This document shows positions 8,498-18,531 of a stretch of 64,000 nt of DNA, one piece after another. Under the pieces are notes generated by a model. It was given only the letters and a program-made list of their open reading frames with translations, was not told the origin of the DNA and searched no databases. The stretch's first letter is position 1. Every line of letters starts with the position of its first letter. The position numbers and the translations under genes were made by a program. Origin of the DNA: Nonomuraea muscovyensis (GTDB lineage: Bacteria > Actinomycetota > Actinomycetes > Streptosporangiales > Streptosporangiaceae); contig NZ_JACHJB010000001.1 in assembly GCF_014207745.1 (NCBI RefSeq), positions 496,001 through 560,000 on the forward strand. Direction: 5' to 3'.

Positions 8498-9160
8498 TCA
8501 GCGCAGGGTCACCACGTCCGGGGAACTGACGTCGTAGACCTCGGCCTTGCGCCGCAGCAACCGCGTGAGGATGCGGCCCTTCTCCTCGCCCCGGTCGGTG
8601 CCGCCCCAGACGACGCTGCGGCCGTCGGAGAGCGTGAGCGACACGCCCTCGGCGGTGGTGGCCCGCACCTGCCGGATCCGGCCGACCAGCGCGTCGGGGA
8701 GGTTCTGGATCACCTGGAGCGCGGCCATGGTCGCCGGCTCGCCGGCGGCGGGCCGGTCCACGACGAGGACGGGCAGCAGCGGCGGCACCGTGTCCTTGAT
8801 CTCGATGACCACGCCCTGCTTGTCGACGACCGCCGCCTTGCCGCTCACCTGGAGGGCGGCGACGGGCTCGCGCTCGACCACCTCGATCTTGAGCGTGCCC
8901 GGCCACACCCGCTCGGCCTTGGCCGTGGCGAGGCGGCGGATGCCCAGCACCCGCGACTCGACGGCGGCCAGGTCCACCGTGGCGAGCGGGTGCAGCGCGG
9001 GCACCCCCGCCTGCTGCCTGATGTTACCGGTGGGAACTGTGAGATTTCCCACGATCTCGATCGAACGGACACCGAGCACGGGCGAGAAGAACACCAGCCA
9101 CGCGGCGGTGCCGACCACACCGGCGGTGAGCAGCACCAGCAGTGCCGTGCGCGCCTTCAT
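8498..9160 (-). CDS. ftsQ: Divisome protein FtsQ (POTRA domain)
   Basis: Bitopic divisome protein bridging FtsL/FtsB with later partners. From the ATG at 9160 (GGGGGAG just upstream) the protein is 220 residues: a very short cytoplasmic end (MKAR), a TM segment (~5-25), a POTRA domain (VLGVRSIEIVGNLTVPTGNIR, ~28-95) and an FtsQ beta domain (~96-200). The cytoplasmic tail is shorter than in many relatives; a longer in-frame form starting at 9244 would be arginine-rich, but its codon pattern is less convincing. It sits between murC and ftsZ, the standard place. Confidence 0.9.
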   Translation of the reverse strand: MKARTALLVLLTAGVVGTAAWLVFFSPVLGVRSIEIVGNLTVPTGNIRQQAGVPALHPLATVDLAAVESRVLGIRRLATAKAERVWPGTLKIEVVEREPVAALQVSGKAAVVDKQGVVIEIKDTVPPLLPVLVVDRPAAGEPATMAALQVIQNLPDALVGRIRQVRATTAEGVSLTLSDGRSVVWGGTDRGEEKGRILTRLLRRKAEVYDVSSPDVVTLR

Positions 9161-9328
9161 CACTCCCCCGGGGTCGTCGCGGCGGCGCCGCCGGGGCGCC
9201 GGACATGATCGTGCCACCGACCCTACGCCGCCTCCACCCTCCACCGCCCGCGCCGCGCGCGGGCGGGTCGGGGTGGTCGCGCCGGTGCGGCACTTCGAGC
9301 CCTCGGCCCGTGGAACCGGTCGGGCCGG

Positions 9329-10725
<1,397 letters not shown>

Positions 10726-10729
<4 letters not shown>

Positions 10730-11805
10730 CGGGCTATCTCCAAGACTTTCCTTGCCAGCATGATATCGGCGTCCTTGCGCCCCAGCCGGGAGGCGGCCTC
10801 GGACATGACGGCGACCCGCTCGGGGTCGCGCAGGATGGGCAGCACGTTACGGATGATCCAATCGGGTGACAGCTCGGCGTCGTCGCCCACCAGGCCGCCG
10901 CCGCCCGCGACGATGCGCTCGGCGTTGATCCGCTGCTCGCCGTTGCCGTGCGGCAGCGGCACGTACGCGCCGGGCAGGCCGACGGCGGTCATCTCGGCGC
11001 AGGTGAGCGCGCCGCTGCGGCACAGCGCCAGGTCGGCCGCCGCGTAGGCGAGGTCCATGCGGTCGACGTACGGCAGCAGGACGTACTGGGGATCGCCGGG
11101 TGGCGGCTCCCGCTCGGCGGAGTTGCCCGGCCCGAGCACGTGCAGCACCTGGACGCCTGCCGCGCGCAGCGCGGGCGCGGCGGCCAGGGCGGCCTGGTTG
11201 ATCGACCGGGCGCCGCGAGAGCCGCCGAAGACGAGCAGGGTCGGCCGGTCGTTCTCCAGCCCGAACCAGGAACGGGCCTTGTCGCCGGTGGACAGCCGGT
11301 CGAGGGTGACGATCTCGCGGCGCAGCGGGGTGCCGATGTAGTCGCCCCTGAACGCCGCGTCGGGGAAACCGGCGAAGACGTGGTCGGTGAGCTTGGCGCC
11401 GAGCCGGTTGGCCAGGCCCGGGCGCGGGTTGGCCTCGTGGACGACGATCGGCAGGCCGCGGCGCTTGGCCGCGAGGTAGGCGGGGGTCGCCACGTAGCCG
11501 CCGAACCCGACCAGGACGTCGGCGCGGACCCGGTCGAGGACGGCGGCCACGGCGTTGACCGCCACGGCGAGCCGGCCGGGCATGGTCAGCAGCTGCGGGG
11601 TGAGGGCTCGGGGCAGCGGCACGGCCGGCACCAATTCCAGGTCGTAGCCTCTGGCCGGGACGAGACCGGTCTCCAGCCCGCGCTCGGTGCCGACGCAGGT
11701 GATGCCGATGCTCGGGTCGAGATGGCGCAGCGCGTCGGCAAGGGCGAGCGCCGGCTCGATGTGGCCGGCCGTCCCTCCCCCGGCGAGGACCACCCTCATG
11801 TCCAC
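10726..11805 (-). CDS. murG: UDP-GlcNAc--lipid I N-acetylglucosaminyltransferase MurG
   Basis: Makes lipid II from lipid I at the inner membrane face (GT28). The N-terminal loop LAGGGTAGHIEPALALAD (~7-24) and the second conserved region VFGGSRGARSINQAAL are present, as is the donor-binding YVDRMDLAYAAADLALCRSGALTCAEM. Length is 359 residues. It begins 3 nt after ftsW and ends overlapping murC by 4 nt. Confidence 0.97.
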
Positions 11806-11808
11806 TCC

Positions 11809-13107
11809 CTAACGTCTCGCTCTGCCTCTGGTCATTCCTCCCAGGCCAAGCCAGCTTAGGGCCCGTAGGGCCGGCCCGGGGCCGCGTGCGGCCAGAGCTT
11901 CGCGTGCACCCGGCTCCCTCTTGGCGAAGGACAGGAGCATCCCGAGCGCCGCCAGGGTCGGCAGCAGCGCCGAGCCGCCGTACGACACCAGGGGCAGCGG
12001 GATGCCGGTGATCGGCAGGACGCCGAGCACGGCGCCCATGTTGACGACGGCCTGTCCGGCGATCCAGGCGACCACGGCGGCGGCGGCCAGGCGGACGAAC
12101 GGGTCGTTGACCCGCGTGGCGACGCGCAACCCCGCGTAACCGAGCAGCCCGAACAGCGCCACCACGACCAGGGTGCCCATGAGGCCCAGTTCCTCGCCGA
12201 GGATGGCGAAGATGAAGTCGCTCTCGCCGTGCGGCAGCCAGTTCCACTTGGCCCGGCTGCTGCCCAGGCCGAGGCCGAACCAGCCGCCGGAGCCCATCGC
12301 GATCTGGCCCTGCACGGCCTGGTAGCCGGCGCCCTGCGCGTCGGCCCACGGGTCGAGCAGCGCGCCGACGCGGGCCATGCGGTACGGCTCGACCCTGATC
12401 ATGATGACGGCGGCGAGCACGGCGAGCGCCAGGATACCGCCGAACAGCCGGATCGGCGCGCCCACCACCCACAGCAGCGCCAGGAAGATCATGAAGAGCA
12501 CGAGAGTGGTGCCGAGGTCGCGGCCGAGCATGACCATGACGGCCAGGATCGCCGTGCCGGGCATGAGCGGGATGAGCATGTGGCGCCACTCGATGCGGCC
12601 CTGGCGCGCCCGCCGCGCGAGCAGGTCGGCCCCCCACAGGGCGAGGCCGAGTTTGGCGGGCTCCGACGGCTGGATCGTCAGCCCGCCCGGCAGGTAGATC
12701 CACCGCTGGGCGCCCAGCTCGGAGGAGCCGATGAACAGCACCATGACCAGCGCGATGATCGACAGCGCCATCAGCGGGTAGCCGGCCCAGCGGAAGAACT
12801 TGTGCGGCAGCCGCGCGCAGGCCCACATGACCAGCACGCCGACCGCGGCCGACAGCGACTGCTTGATGAACCACGAGTAGGGGCTGCCGGTCTTCTGCAT
12901 CGACTCGATGCTGGAGGCGGACAGCACCATCATCAGCCCGAGGGCCAGCAGCAGCCCGCTGCACCCGAGGATCAGGTAGTAGGTGGTGAGCGGCTTGGCG
13001 AGGAGCTCCTTGAGCGTGCCGAGCTGCTCGCGGGCCCAGCCGGTGGGGCCCTCGACGGGGCCGCGGCGCGGGGTGTCCTCGGCGGTCGCGCCCCCGGCGC
13101 TGCTCAC
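11809..13107 (-). CDS. ftsW: Septal SEDS glycosyltransferase FtsW
   Basis: Peptidoglycan polymerase of the divisome, partner of FtsI. The GTG start at 13107 overlaps the murD stop (GTGA), giving 432 residues. After a ~50-residue cytoplasmic N-terminus there are about ten TM segments and SEDS motifs such as SSELGAQRWIYLPGGLTIQP, SEPAKLGLALW, and GIPLPLVSYGGSALLPTLAALGMLLS near the C-terminus. A basic cytoplasmic tail (~400-432) follows. Position between murD and murG identifies it as FtsW rather than RodA. Confidence 0.96.
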   Translation of the reverse strand: MSSAGGATAEDTPRRGPVEGPTGWAREQLGTLKELLAKPLTTYYLILGCSGLLLALGLMMVLSASSIESMQKTGSPYSWFIKQSLSAAVGVLVMWACARLPHKFFRWAGYPLMALSIIALVMVLFIGSSELGAQRWIYLPGGLTIQPSEPAKLGLALWGADLLARRARQGRIEWRHMLIPLMPGTAILAVMVMLGRDLGTTLVLFMIFLALLWVVGAPIRLFGGILALAVLAAVIMIRVEPYRMARVGALLDPWADAQGAGYQAVQGQIAMGSGGWFGLGLGSSRAKWNWLPHGESDFIFAILGEELGLMGTLVVVALFGLLGYAGLRVATRVNDPFVRLAAAAVVAWIAGQAVVNMGAVLGVLPITGIPLPLVSYGGSALLPTLAALGMLLSFAKREPGAREALAARGPGPALRALSWLGLGGMTRGRARR

Positions 13108-14477
13108 GGGGCCGCCTTCAGCTCGCGGACGGCTCGGGCGAACGCCTCCCCCCGGGCCGGGTAGCCGGCGAACATGTCGAGCGACGCGCTCGCCGGGGAG
13201 AGCAGCACGGTGTCCCCCGGCGAGGCCAGGCGGGCGGCTTCGGAGACGACTCGGTTCATCACTCCAGTGTCTTGGCCGGAGATGTCGACGACGGGGACAT
13301 TCGGGGCGTGTCGCGCGAGTGCTTCGGCGATCGCGGCGCGGTCCGCGCCGAGGAGCACCGCGCCGCGCAGCCTGGGGGCGGCCCGGCGCACCAGGTCGTC
13401 CACGTCGGCGCCCTTGAGCTGGCCCCCGGCGATCCACACGATCGAGCGGTAGGCCGACAGCGCGGCGGCGGCCGCGTGCGGGTTGGTGGCCTTGGAGTCG
13501 TCGACGTAGTCGACCTCGCCGATCCGCTCGACGTGGGCCAGGCGGTGCGGGTCGGGTGTGAAGTCGCGCAGCCCCTGCCGTACGGCGGAGGCGGGCACGC
13601 CCAGGGAGCGGGCGAGCGCGGCGGCGGCCAGGGCGTTGGCCACGTTGTGGGGCGCGAGGGGGCGCACGTCGGCCAGGGTCGCCAGCTCCTCGGCCGCCTC
13701 GACGGGGTCGGCGACGAACGCCCGGTCGACGAGGAGGTCCTCGACCACGCCGAGCTGGCCGGGCCGGGGGACGCCGAGCGTGAAGCCGACGGCTCCGGCG
13801 TAGGGCTCGGCCAGGCGGGTGGCCTCAGGGTCGTCGGCGTTGTGCACGACGGTGCCGGCGCGTTCGTAGATGCGGCCCTTGGCCTCGGCGTAGGCCTCCA
13901 TGGAGCCGTGCCAGTCGAGGTGGTCGGGCGCCACGTTGAGTATCGCCGCGGCGTGCGGGGCCAGGCTGCTCGACCAGTGGAGCTGGAAGCTCGACAGCTC
14001 GACGGCGAGCACGTCGTAGGGCTCCGTCACCGCCTGGATGACCGGGACGCCCACGTTGCCCACGGCGAGCGCCTCGCGGCCGGCGGCCCGCAGGATGGCG
14101 GTGAGCATGCGCACGGCCGTGGTCTTGCCGTTGGTGCCGGTCAGGGCCAGCCAGGGGGCGGCGTGGGCGGGCCGCAGCCGCCAGGCCAGCTCCACCTCGC
14201 CGACCACCTCGACGCCCGCGGCGAGGGCGTCGGCGATGAGCGGGTGGTGCGGCGCCCAGCCGGTGGTGACGAGGCGGGTGACGCCCTCGGGCAGCTCCAT
14301 CGGCCCGAAACGCACCTCGACGTCCTGGCGGGCCAGCTCGGCGGCGGCCTCGCGCTGCCGGTCGCCCTCGACGGCCTCCACCACCACGACGCGCTCGCCA
14401 CGCCCGGCGAGCGCCCGCGCCACGGCGGTGCCGGACACGCCGAGCCCGGCGACGCAGGTGCGGCCCGGCGAGGTCAT
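13104..14477 (-). CDS. murD: UDP-N-acetylmuramoylalanine--D-glutamate ligase
   Basis: Adds D-Glu to UDP-MurNAc-L-Ala. From the ATG at 14477, which overlaps the mraY stop as ATGA, the protein has 457 residues: Rossmann-like N-terminus [19 protein letters not shown] loop [40 protein letters not shown] and the C-terminal [22 protein letters not shown]. All are standard MurD motifs. It is followed by ftsW in the same transcript. Confidence 0.97.
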   Translation of the reverse strand: MTSPGRTCVAGLGVSGTAVARALAGRGERVVVVEAVEGDRQREAAAELARQDVEVRFGPMELPEGVTRLVTTGWAPHHPLIADALAAGVEVVGEVELAWRLRPAHAAPWLALTGTNGKTTAVRMLTAILRAAGREALAVGNVGVPVIQAVTEPYDVLAVELSSFQLHWSSSLAPHAAAILNVAPDHLDWHGSMEAYAEAKGRIYERAGTVVHNADDPEATRLAEPYAGAVGFTLGVPRPGQLGVVEDLLVDRAFVADPVEAAEELATLADVRPLAPHNVANALAAAALARSLGVPASAVRQGLRDFTPDPHRLAHVERIGEVDYVDDSKATNPHAAAAALSAYRSIVWIAGGQLKGADVDDLVRRAAPRLRGAVLLGADRAAIAEALARHAPNVPVVDISGQDTGVMNRVVSEAARLASPGDTVLLSPASASLDMFAGYPARGEAFARAVRELKAAP

Positions 14478-15529
14478 CTCGGCATCCACTCGACGTAGAA
14501 CAGCCCGAGCCCGAGCGCGGAGCAGAGCATCGCGATCAGCCAGAAGCGGACCACGATCGTGGTCTCGGCCCAGCCCTTGAGCTCGAAGTGGTGCTGCAGC
14601 GGCGCCATCCGGAAGACCCGTTTGCCGGTCATCTTGAAGAAGCCGACCTGGATGATGACCGACAGCGTGATGATCACGCAGAGGCCGGCCAGAATGATCA
14701 GCAGGAGCTGGGTGCGGGTGGCGATGGCCAGGCCCGCCAGCACGCCGCCGAGGGCCAGCGAGCCGGTGTCGCCCATGAAGATCCGGGCGGGCGGGGCGTT
14801 CCACCACAGGAACCCGATCAGGGCTCCGAGCACGGCCGCTGCCACCACGGCGAGGTCGAGCGGGTCGCGCACCCAGTAGCAGTTGGGGCCGAGCTGGTCG
14901 ATGCAGTTGTTGCGCAGCTGCCAGTTGCCGATCAGCACGTACGCGGCGAGCACGACGCCGGTGGCGCCGCTGGCCAGGCCGTCGAGGCCGTCGGTGAGGT
15001 TCACGGCGTTGGAGAAGCCGACGATCATGATCAGGACCCAGATGGTGAACCCGATGAGGCCGATCGACGGCCCGAAGTCGCGCAGGAAGGACAGTCTGGG
15101 CTCGGCGGGGGTGATGCCGTAGACGTTGGCATGCTGGGTGACCATCACGGCGAAGACCGCGCCGACGACGAGCTGGCCGAGCGCCTTGGCGCCGCTGCGC
15201 AGGCCGAGGCTGCGCTGCTTGTAGATCTTGATGAAGTCGTCGAGGAAGCCGACCGCGCCGAGCCCGGTCATCAGGAACAGCACGAGCAGCCCGGAGACGG
15301 TCGGTGGGGTGAGCGTGGCCGCGCGGGAGCCGCCGTAGGCGAGCAGGGAGGCCAGCACGATGACGGTGCCGCCCATGGTGGGGGTGCCGCGCTTGTCGTA
15401 GTGGCCGGACGGGCCCTCCTCGCGGATCTCCTGGCCGTAGCCCCGCCGGGAGAACAGCCGGATGGCCAGGGGCGTGCCGAGCATCGACAGGATGAGCCCC
15501 ACCGCGCCGGCGATGATGATGTCGGTCAC
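14474..15529 (-). CDS. mraY: Phospho-N-acetylmuramoyl-pentapeptide-transferase MraY
   Basis: Integral membrane transferase that forms lipid I from UDP-MurNAc-pentapeptide and undecaprenyl phosphate. Ten TM segments are expected over 351 residues. Visible motifs are [26 protein letters not shown] (Mg-binding aspartates), [27 protein letters not shown] and [15 protein letters not shown]. The GTG start overlaps the murF stop as GTGA. Confidence 0.97.
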   Translation of the reverse strand: MTDIIIAGAVGLILSMLGTPLAIRLFSRRGYGQEIREEGPSGHYDKRGTPTMGGTVIVLASLLAYGGSRAATLTPPTVSGLLVLFLMTGLGAVGFLDDFIKIYKQRSLGLRSGAKALGQLVVGAVFAVMVTQHANVYGITPAEPRLSFLRDFGPSIGLIGFTIWVLIMIVGFSNAVNLTDGLDGLASGATGVVLAAYVLIGNWQLRNNCIDQLGPNCYWVRDPLDLAVVAAAVLGALIGFLWWNAPPARIFMGDTGSLALGGVLAGLAIATRTQLLLIILAGLCVIITLSVIIQVGFFKMTGKRVFRMAPLQHHFELKGWAETTIVVRFWLIAMLCSALGLGLFYVEWMPR

Positions 15530-16965
15530 TGGGGGGCACCCCCGAGCAGCAGCTCGGCCGTTCTCTCGAGACCCATCGCCCGCGGGCCCTTGACGAGCAC
15601 GACGTCGCCGGGCCGGAGCCAGGCGCCGATCTGGGCCGCGGCGGCCTGCGCGTCGGGGACGTGGACGATCGGGAGTGCCTCACCGTTCCCGGGCGACAAA
15701 TCGGAAATGTCCGGCGAGATGGCGGGCGGAGCCCCGGTGGCCGCGGCGGCCCCCTCCAGGACCGGGCCCGCGTCGGGACCGGCGACGACGAGACCGGCCA
15801 GGCCCGAGCCGCCCGCCAGGCGGCCCAGCTCCTCGTTGAGCGCCGCGCCGTCCTCGCCCAGCTCGCGCAGGGCGGCGATGACGGCGAAGCGCCGCCGTCC
15901 CTTGCCGAGCGCCCCCAGCGCCTCGAACGCGGCCCGCATCGAGTCGGGGTTGGCGTTGTAGGCGTCGTTGACGACCGTGACGCCGTCGGGCCGGTCGGTC
16001 ACCTCCATGCGCCACCGGCTGCGCGGGGTGGCCTCCGACAGCTCCTCGGCGATGGTGGCGACGGGCAGGCCCAGCTCGTAGGCGGCGGCCGCGGCGGCCA
16101 GGGAGTTGGCGACGGCCGGGGCGCCGTACAGCTTCAGCTTGACCGGGGCGGCGCCGGAGGGGGTGTACAGCGTGAAGGAGGCGCGTCCGCGCTCGTCCAC
16201 GGTCACGCCCTCGGCGCGGATGGCGGCGTCCTCGCCGAGCCCGTACAGGGTGACGCGGGCGGCGGTGCGCGAGGCCATCGCCCGCACGAGCGGGTCGTCG
16301 GCGTTGAGCACGGCGACCCCGTCGGCGGGCAGCGACTCGACCAGCTCGCCCTTGGCCCGCGCGATGGCCTCCTTGCCGCCGAACACGCCGAGGTGGGCGG
16401 TGCCGACGTTGAGGACGACGCCGATGCGCGGCGGCGCGATGCGGGTCAGCGCCTCGATGTGGCCGATGTTGCGCGCGCTGAGCTCCAGCACCATGAAACG
16501 GGTGTCGAGGTCGGCCCTGAGCACGGTCAGCGGGTGGCCGATCTCGTTGTTGAACGAGCCGACCGGCGCGATGGTCGGGCCGATGCGCGCCGTGATCCTG
16601 GCCAGCAGGTCCTTGGTGGTGGTCTTGCCGGCCGATCCGGTCACGCCGATCACGGTGGCGTCCGGCAGCGCGGCGGCCTGCACCGTGGCCAGGCCGGCGA
16701 GCGCGGCGGCCGCGTCGGGCACGATCACCGCGGGCGCCTCGACCGGCCGGCTCGCCAGCACCGCGACGGCTCCGGCCCGGATCGCCTGGGCGGCGTAGTC
16801 GTGGCCGTCCACCCGCGCGCCCTTGAAGGCGACGAACAGGGATCCCGGCCGGACGTCGCGCGAGTCGATCACGACGGGACCGCGGACCACCGCCCGGGGG
16901 TCGGCCATGCCTGACAGGGCGCCCGAGGTGATCTCGGCGATCCTGGCCAGAGGCAACGGGATCAT
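15526..16965 (-). CDS. murF: UDP-N-acetylmuramoyl-tripeptide--D-alanyl-D-alanine ligase
   Basis: Adds D-Ala-D-Ala to UDP-MurNAc-tripeptide. The 479-residue protein has the N-terminal Mur domain ([24 protein letters not shown]), the ATP loop [15 protein letters not shown] (~108-122), [10 protein letters not shown], and [18 protein letters not shown] at the C-terminal domain boundary. It overlaps murE upstream (ATGA) and mraY downstream. Confidence 0.97.
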   Translation of the reverse strand: MIPLPLARIAEITSGALSGMADPRAVVRGPVVIDSRDVRPGSLFVAFKGARVDGHDYAAQAIRAGAVAVLASRPVEAPAVIVPDAAAALAGLATVQAAALPDATVIGVTGSAGKTTTKDLLARITARIGPTIAPVGSFNNEIGHPLTVLRADLDTRFMVLELSARNIGHIEALTRIAPPRIGVVLNVGTAHLGVFGGKEAIARAKGELVESLPADGVAVLNADDPLVRAMASRTAARVTLYGLGEDAAIRAEGVTVDERGRASFTLYTPSGAAPVKLKLYGAPAVANSLAAAAAAYELGLPVATIAEELSEATPRSRWRMEVTDRPDGVTVVNDAYNANPDSMRAAFEALGALGKGRRRFAVIAALRELGEDGAALNEELGRLAGGSGLAGLVVAGPDAGPVLEGAAAATGAPPAISPDISDLSPGNGEALPIVHVPDAQAAAAQIGAWLRPGDVVLVKGPRAMGLERTAELLLGGAPQ

Positions 16966-18509
16966 GCGTGCTTCCTGCTTTCCTTGCGTGCGGCGATCGC
17001 CTCGGCGACGACCTCACGGTCGTCGAAGGGGATCACTTCGCCTGAGATGTACTGGCCCTGCTCGTGGCCCTTGCCTGCCACGACCACCACGTCGCCGCGC
17101 TCGGCCCGGCCGATCGCCAGGTCGATCGCGGCCGCGCGGTCAGGCTCAATGATCACATGAGCGCGGTCGTGCTGCGGAACGCGGAGCGCTCCCTCCATCA
17201 TCGCGGCCAGGATGGACAGCGGGTCCTCGGAGCGTGGATTGTCGCTGGTGAAAATCGCCACATCGGCCAGCCGCGCCGCGGCCTCGCCCATCAGCGGGCG
17301 TTTGCCGGTGTCGCGGTCGCCGCCGCAGCCCAGCACGACGGTGAGGCTCCCCGCTGTCACCTCGCGCAGTGAGCGCAGCACCGACTCGACCGCGCCCGGC
17401 TTGTGGGAGTAGTCGACGACGGCCTGGAAGTCCTCGCCGGGCCCGGTCACCCGCTCCATCCGGCCGGGCACGCCGGTCAGGGAGGCGATGCCGTGGACGG
17501 CCGTCTGCAGCGTCACCCCGGCCTCGACCAGCGTGACGACCGCGCCGAGCGCGTTGGCGACGTTGAACGGGCCGGGCAGCGCGATCTGCGCGTCGGCCTC
17601 GACCCCGCCGGGGCCGACCACGCGGAAGGTGCTGCCGTCGGCGCCCAGCCGGGTGTCGAGCGCCCGCCAGTCGGCCGCCGGATCGCCCAGCGCGGAGAAG
17701 GTGGTCATCGGCACCTTGGCCCGCGACAGCAGCTCGCGGCCGTACGGGTCGTCGAAGTTGGTCACGCCCACGCGGCTCATCTCCGGCTGGAACAGCCGCG
17801 CCTTGGTCGCGAAGTAGTCGTCGAGGTCCTTGTGGAAGTCGAGGTGGTCCTGCGACAGGTTGGTGAACAGGGCCACGTCGTAGAAGACGCCATCGACCCG
17901 GCCGAGCGCCAGGGCGTGGCTGGAGACCTCCATGGCGGCGGCGGTCACGCCGCGCTCGCGCATGAGAGCGAACAGGCCGTGCAGGTCCGACGCCTCGGGC
18001 GTCGTCAGCCGGGCCGGGAAGCGGTCGTCGCCCACGCGGATCTCGACGCCGCCGACCACGCCCGCCGTGTGCCCGGCCGCGCGCAGGCCCGCCTCCAGCA
18101 GGAACGTGGTGGTCGACTTGCCGCTGGTGCCGGTGACACCGAGCACCTGGACGTCGTGCGCCGGCTGGCCGTACACCCAGGAGGCGACCTGCCCGAGGAG
18201 GGCGCGCGGGTCGGGCACGACCAGCACCGGCAGCCCGGTCGCGGCCGCCTCCTCGCGGCCGGCGGGGTCGGTGAGCACGGCGACGGCGCCGCGCGACAGC
18301 GCCTCGCGCGCGAAGCTCGCGCCGTGCACCTGCTGGCCGCGCACGGCCACGTAGAGGTCTCCGCGCGTGACCTGGCGGGAGTCGATGGTGACGCCGGTCA
18401 GCGCGGCGTGGGGCGACCTGGCCGAGCCCGGCTCGGCGTCGAGCATGGTCGCGAGCCCCGTCAGCGGACGGGGCGGGGTGGTCGTGGGACGCATGGACGG
18501 GGGACGCAC
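16962..18509 (-). CDS. murE: UDP-N-acetylmuramoyl-L-alanyl-D-glutamate--2,6-diaminopimelate ligase
   Basis: Adds the third residue of the stem peptide. The DNPR motif (FTSDNPRSEDP) in the C-terminal domain is the signature for meso-diaminopimelate, so the wall is predicted to be meso-DAP type. Other motifs are DSRQVTRGDLYVAVRGQQVHG, GVTGTSGKSTTTFLLEAGL and NLSQDHLDFHKDLDDYF. Length is 515 residues from the GTG at 18509; the ATG at 18494 (MRPTTTPPRPL) is an alternative with no better ribosome binding site. It starts 22 nt after ftsI. Confidence 0.96.
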   Translation of the reverse strand: MRPPSMRPTTTPPRPLTGLATMLDAEPGSARSPHAALTGVTIDSRQVTRGDLYVAVRGQQVHGASFAREALSRGAVAVLTDPAGREEAAATGLPVLVVPDPRALLGQVASWVYGQPAHDVQVLGVTGTSGKSTTTFLLEAGLRAAGHTAGVVGGVEIRVGDDRFPARLTTPEASDLHGLFALMRERGVTAAAMEVSSHALALGRVDGVFYDVALFTNLSQDHLDFHKDLDDYFATKARLFQPEMSRVGVTNFDDPYGRELLSRAKVPMTTFSALGDPAADWRALDTRLGADGSTFRVVGPGGVEADAQIALPGPFNVANALGAVVTLVEAGVTLQTAVHGIASLTGVPGRMERVTGPGEDFQAVVDYSHKPGAVESVLRSLREVTAGSLTVVLGCGGDRDTGKRPLMGEAAARLADVAIFTSDNPRSEDPLSILAAMMEGALRVPQHDRAHVIIEPDRAAAIDLAIGRAERGDVVVVAGKGHEQGQYISGEVIPFDDREVVAEAIAARKESRKHA

Positions 18510-18531
18510 GGCGGCAGCGTACCTTTCCCTG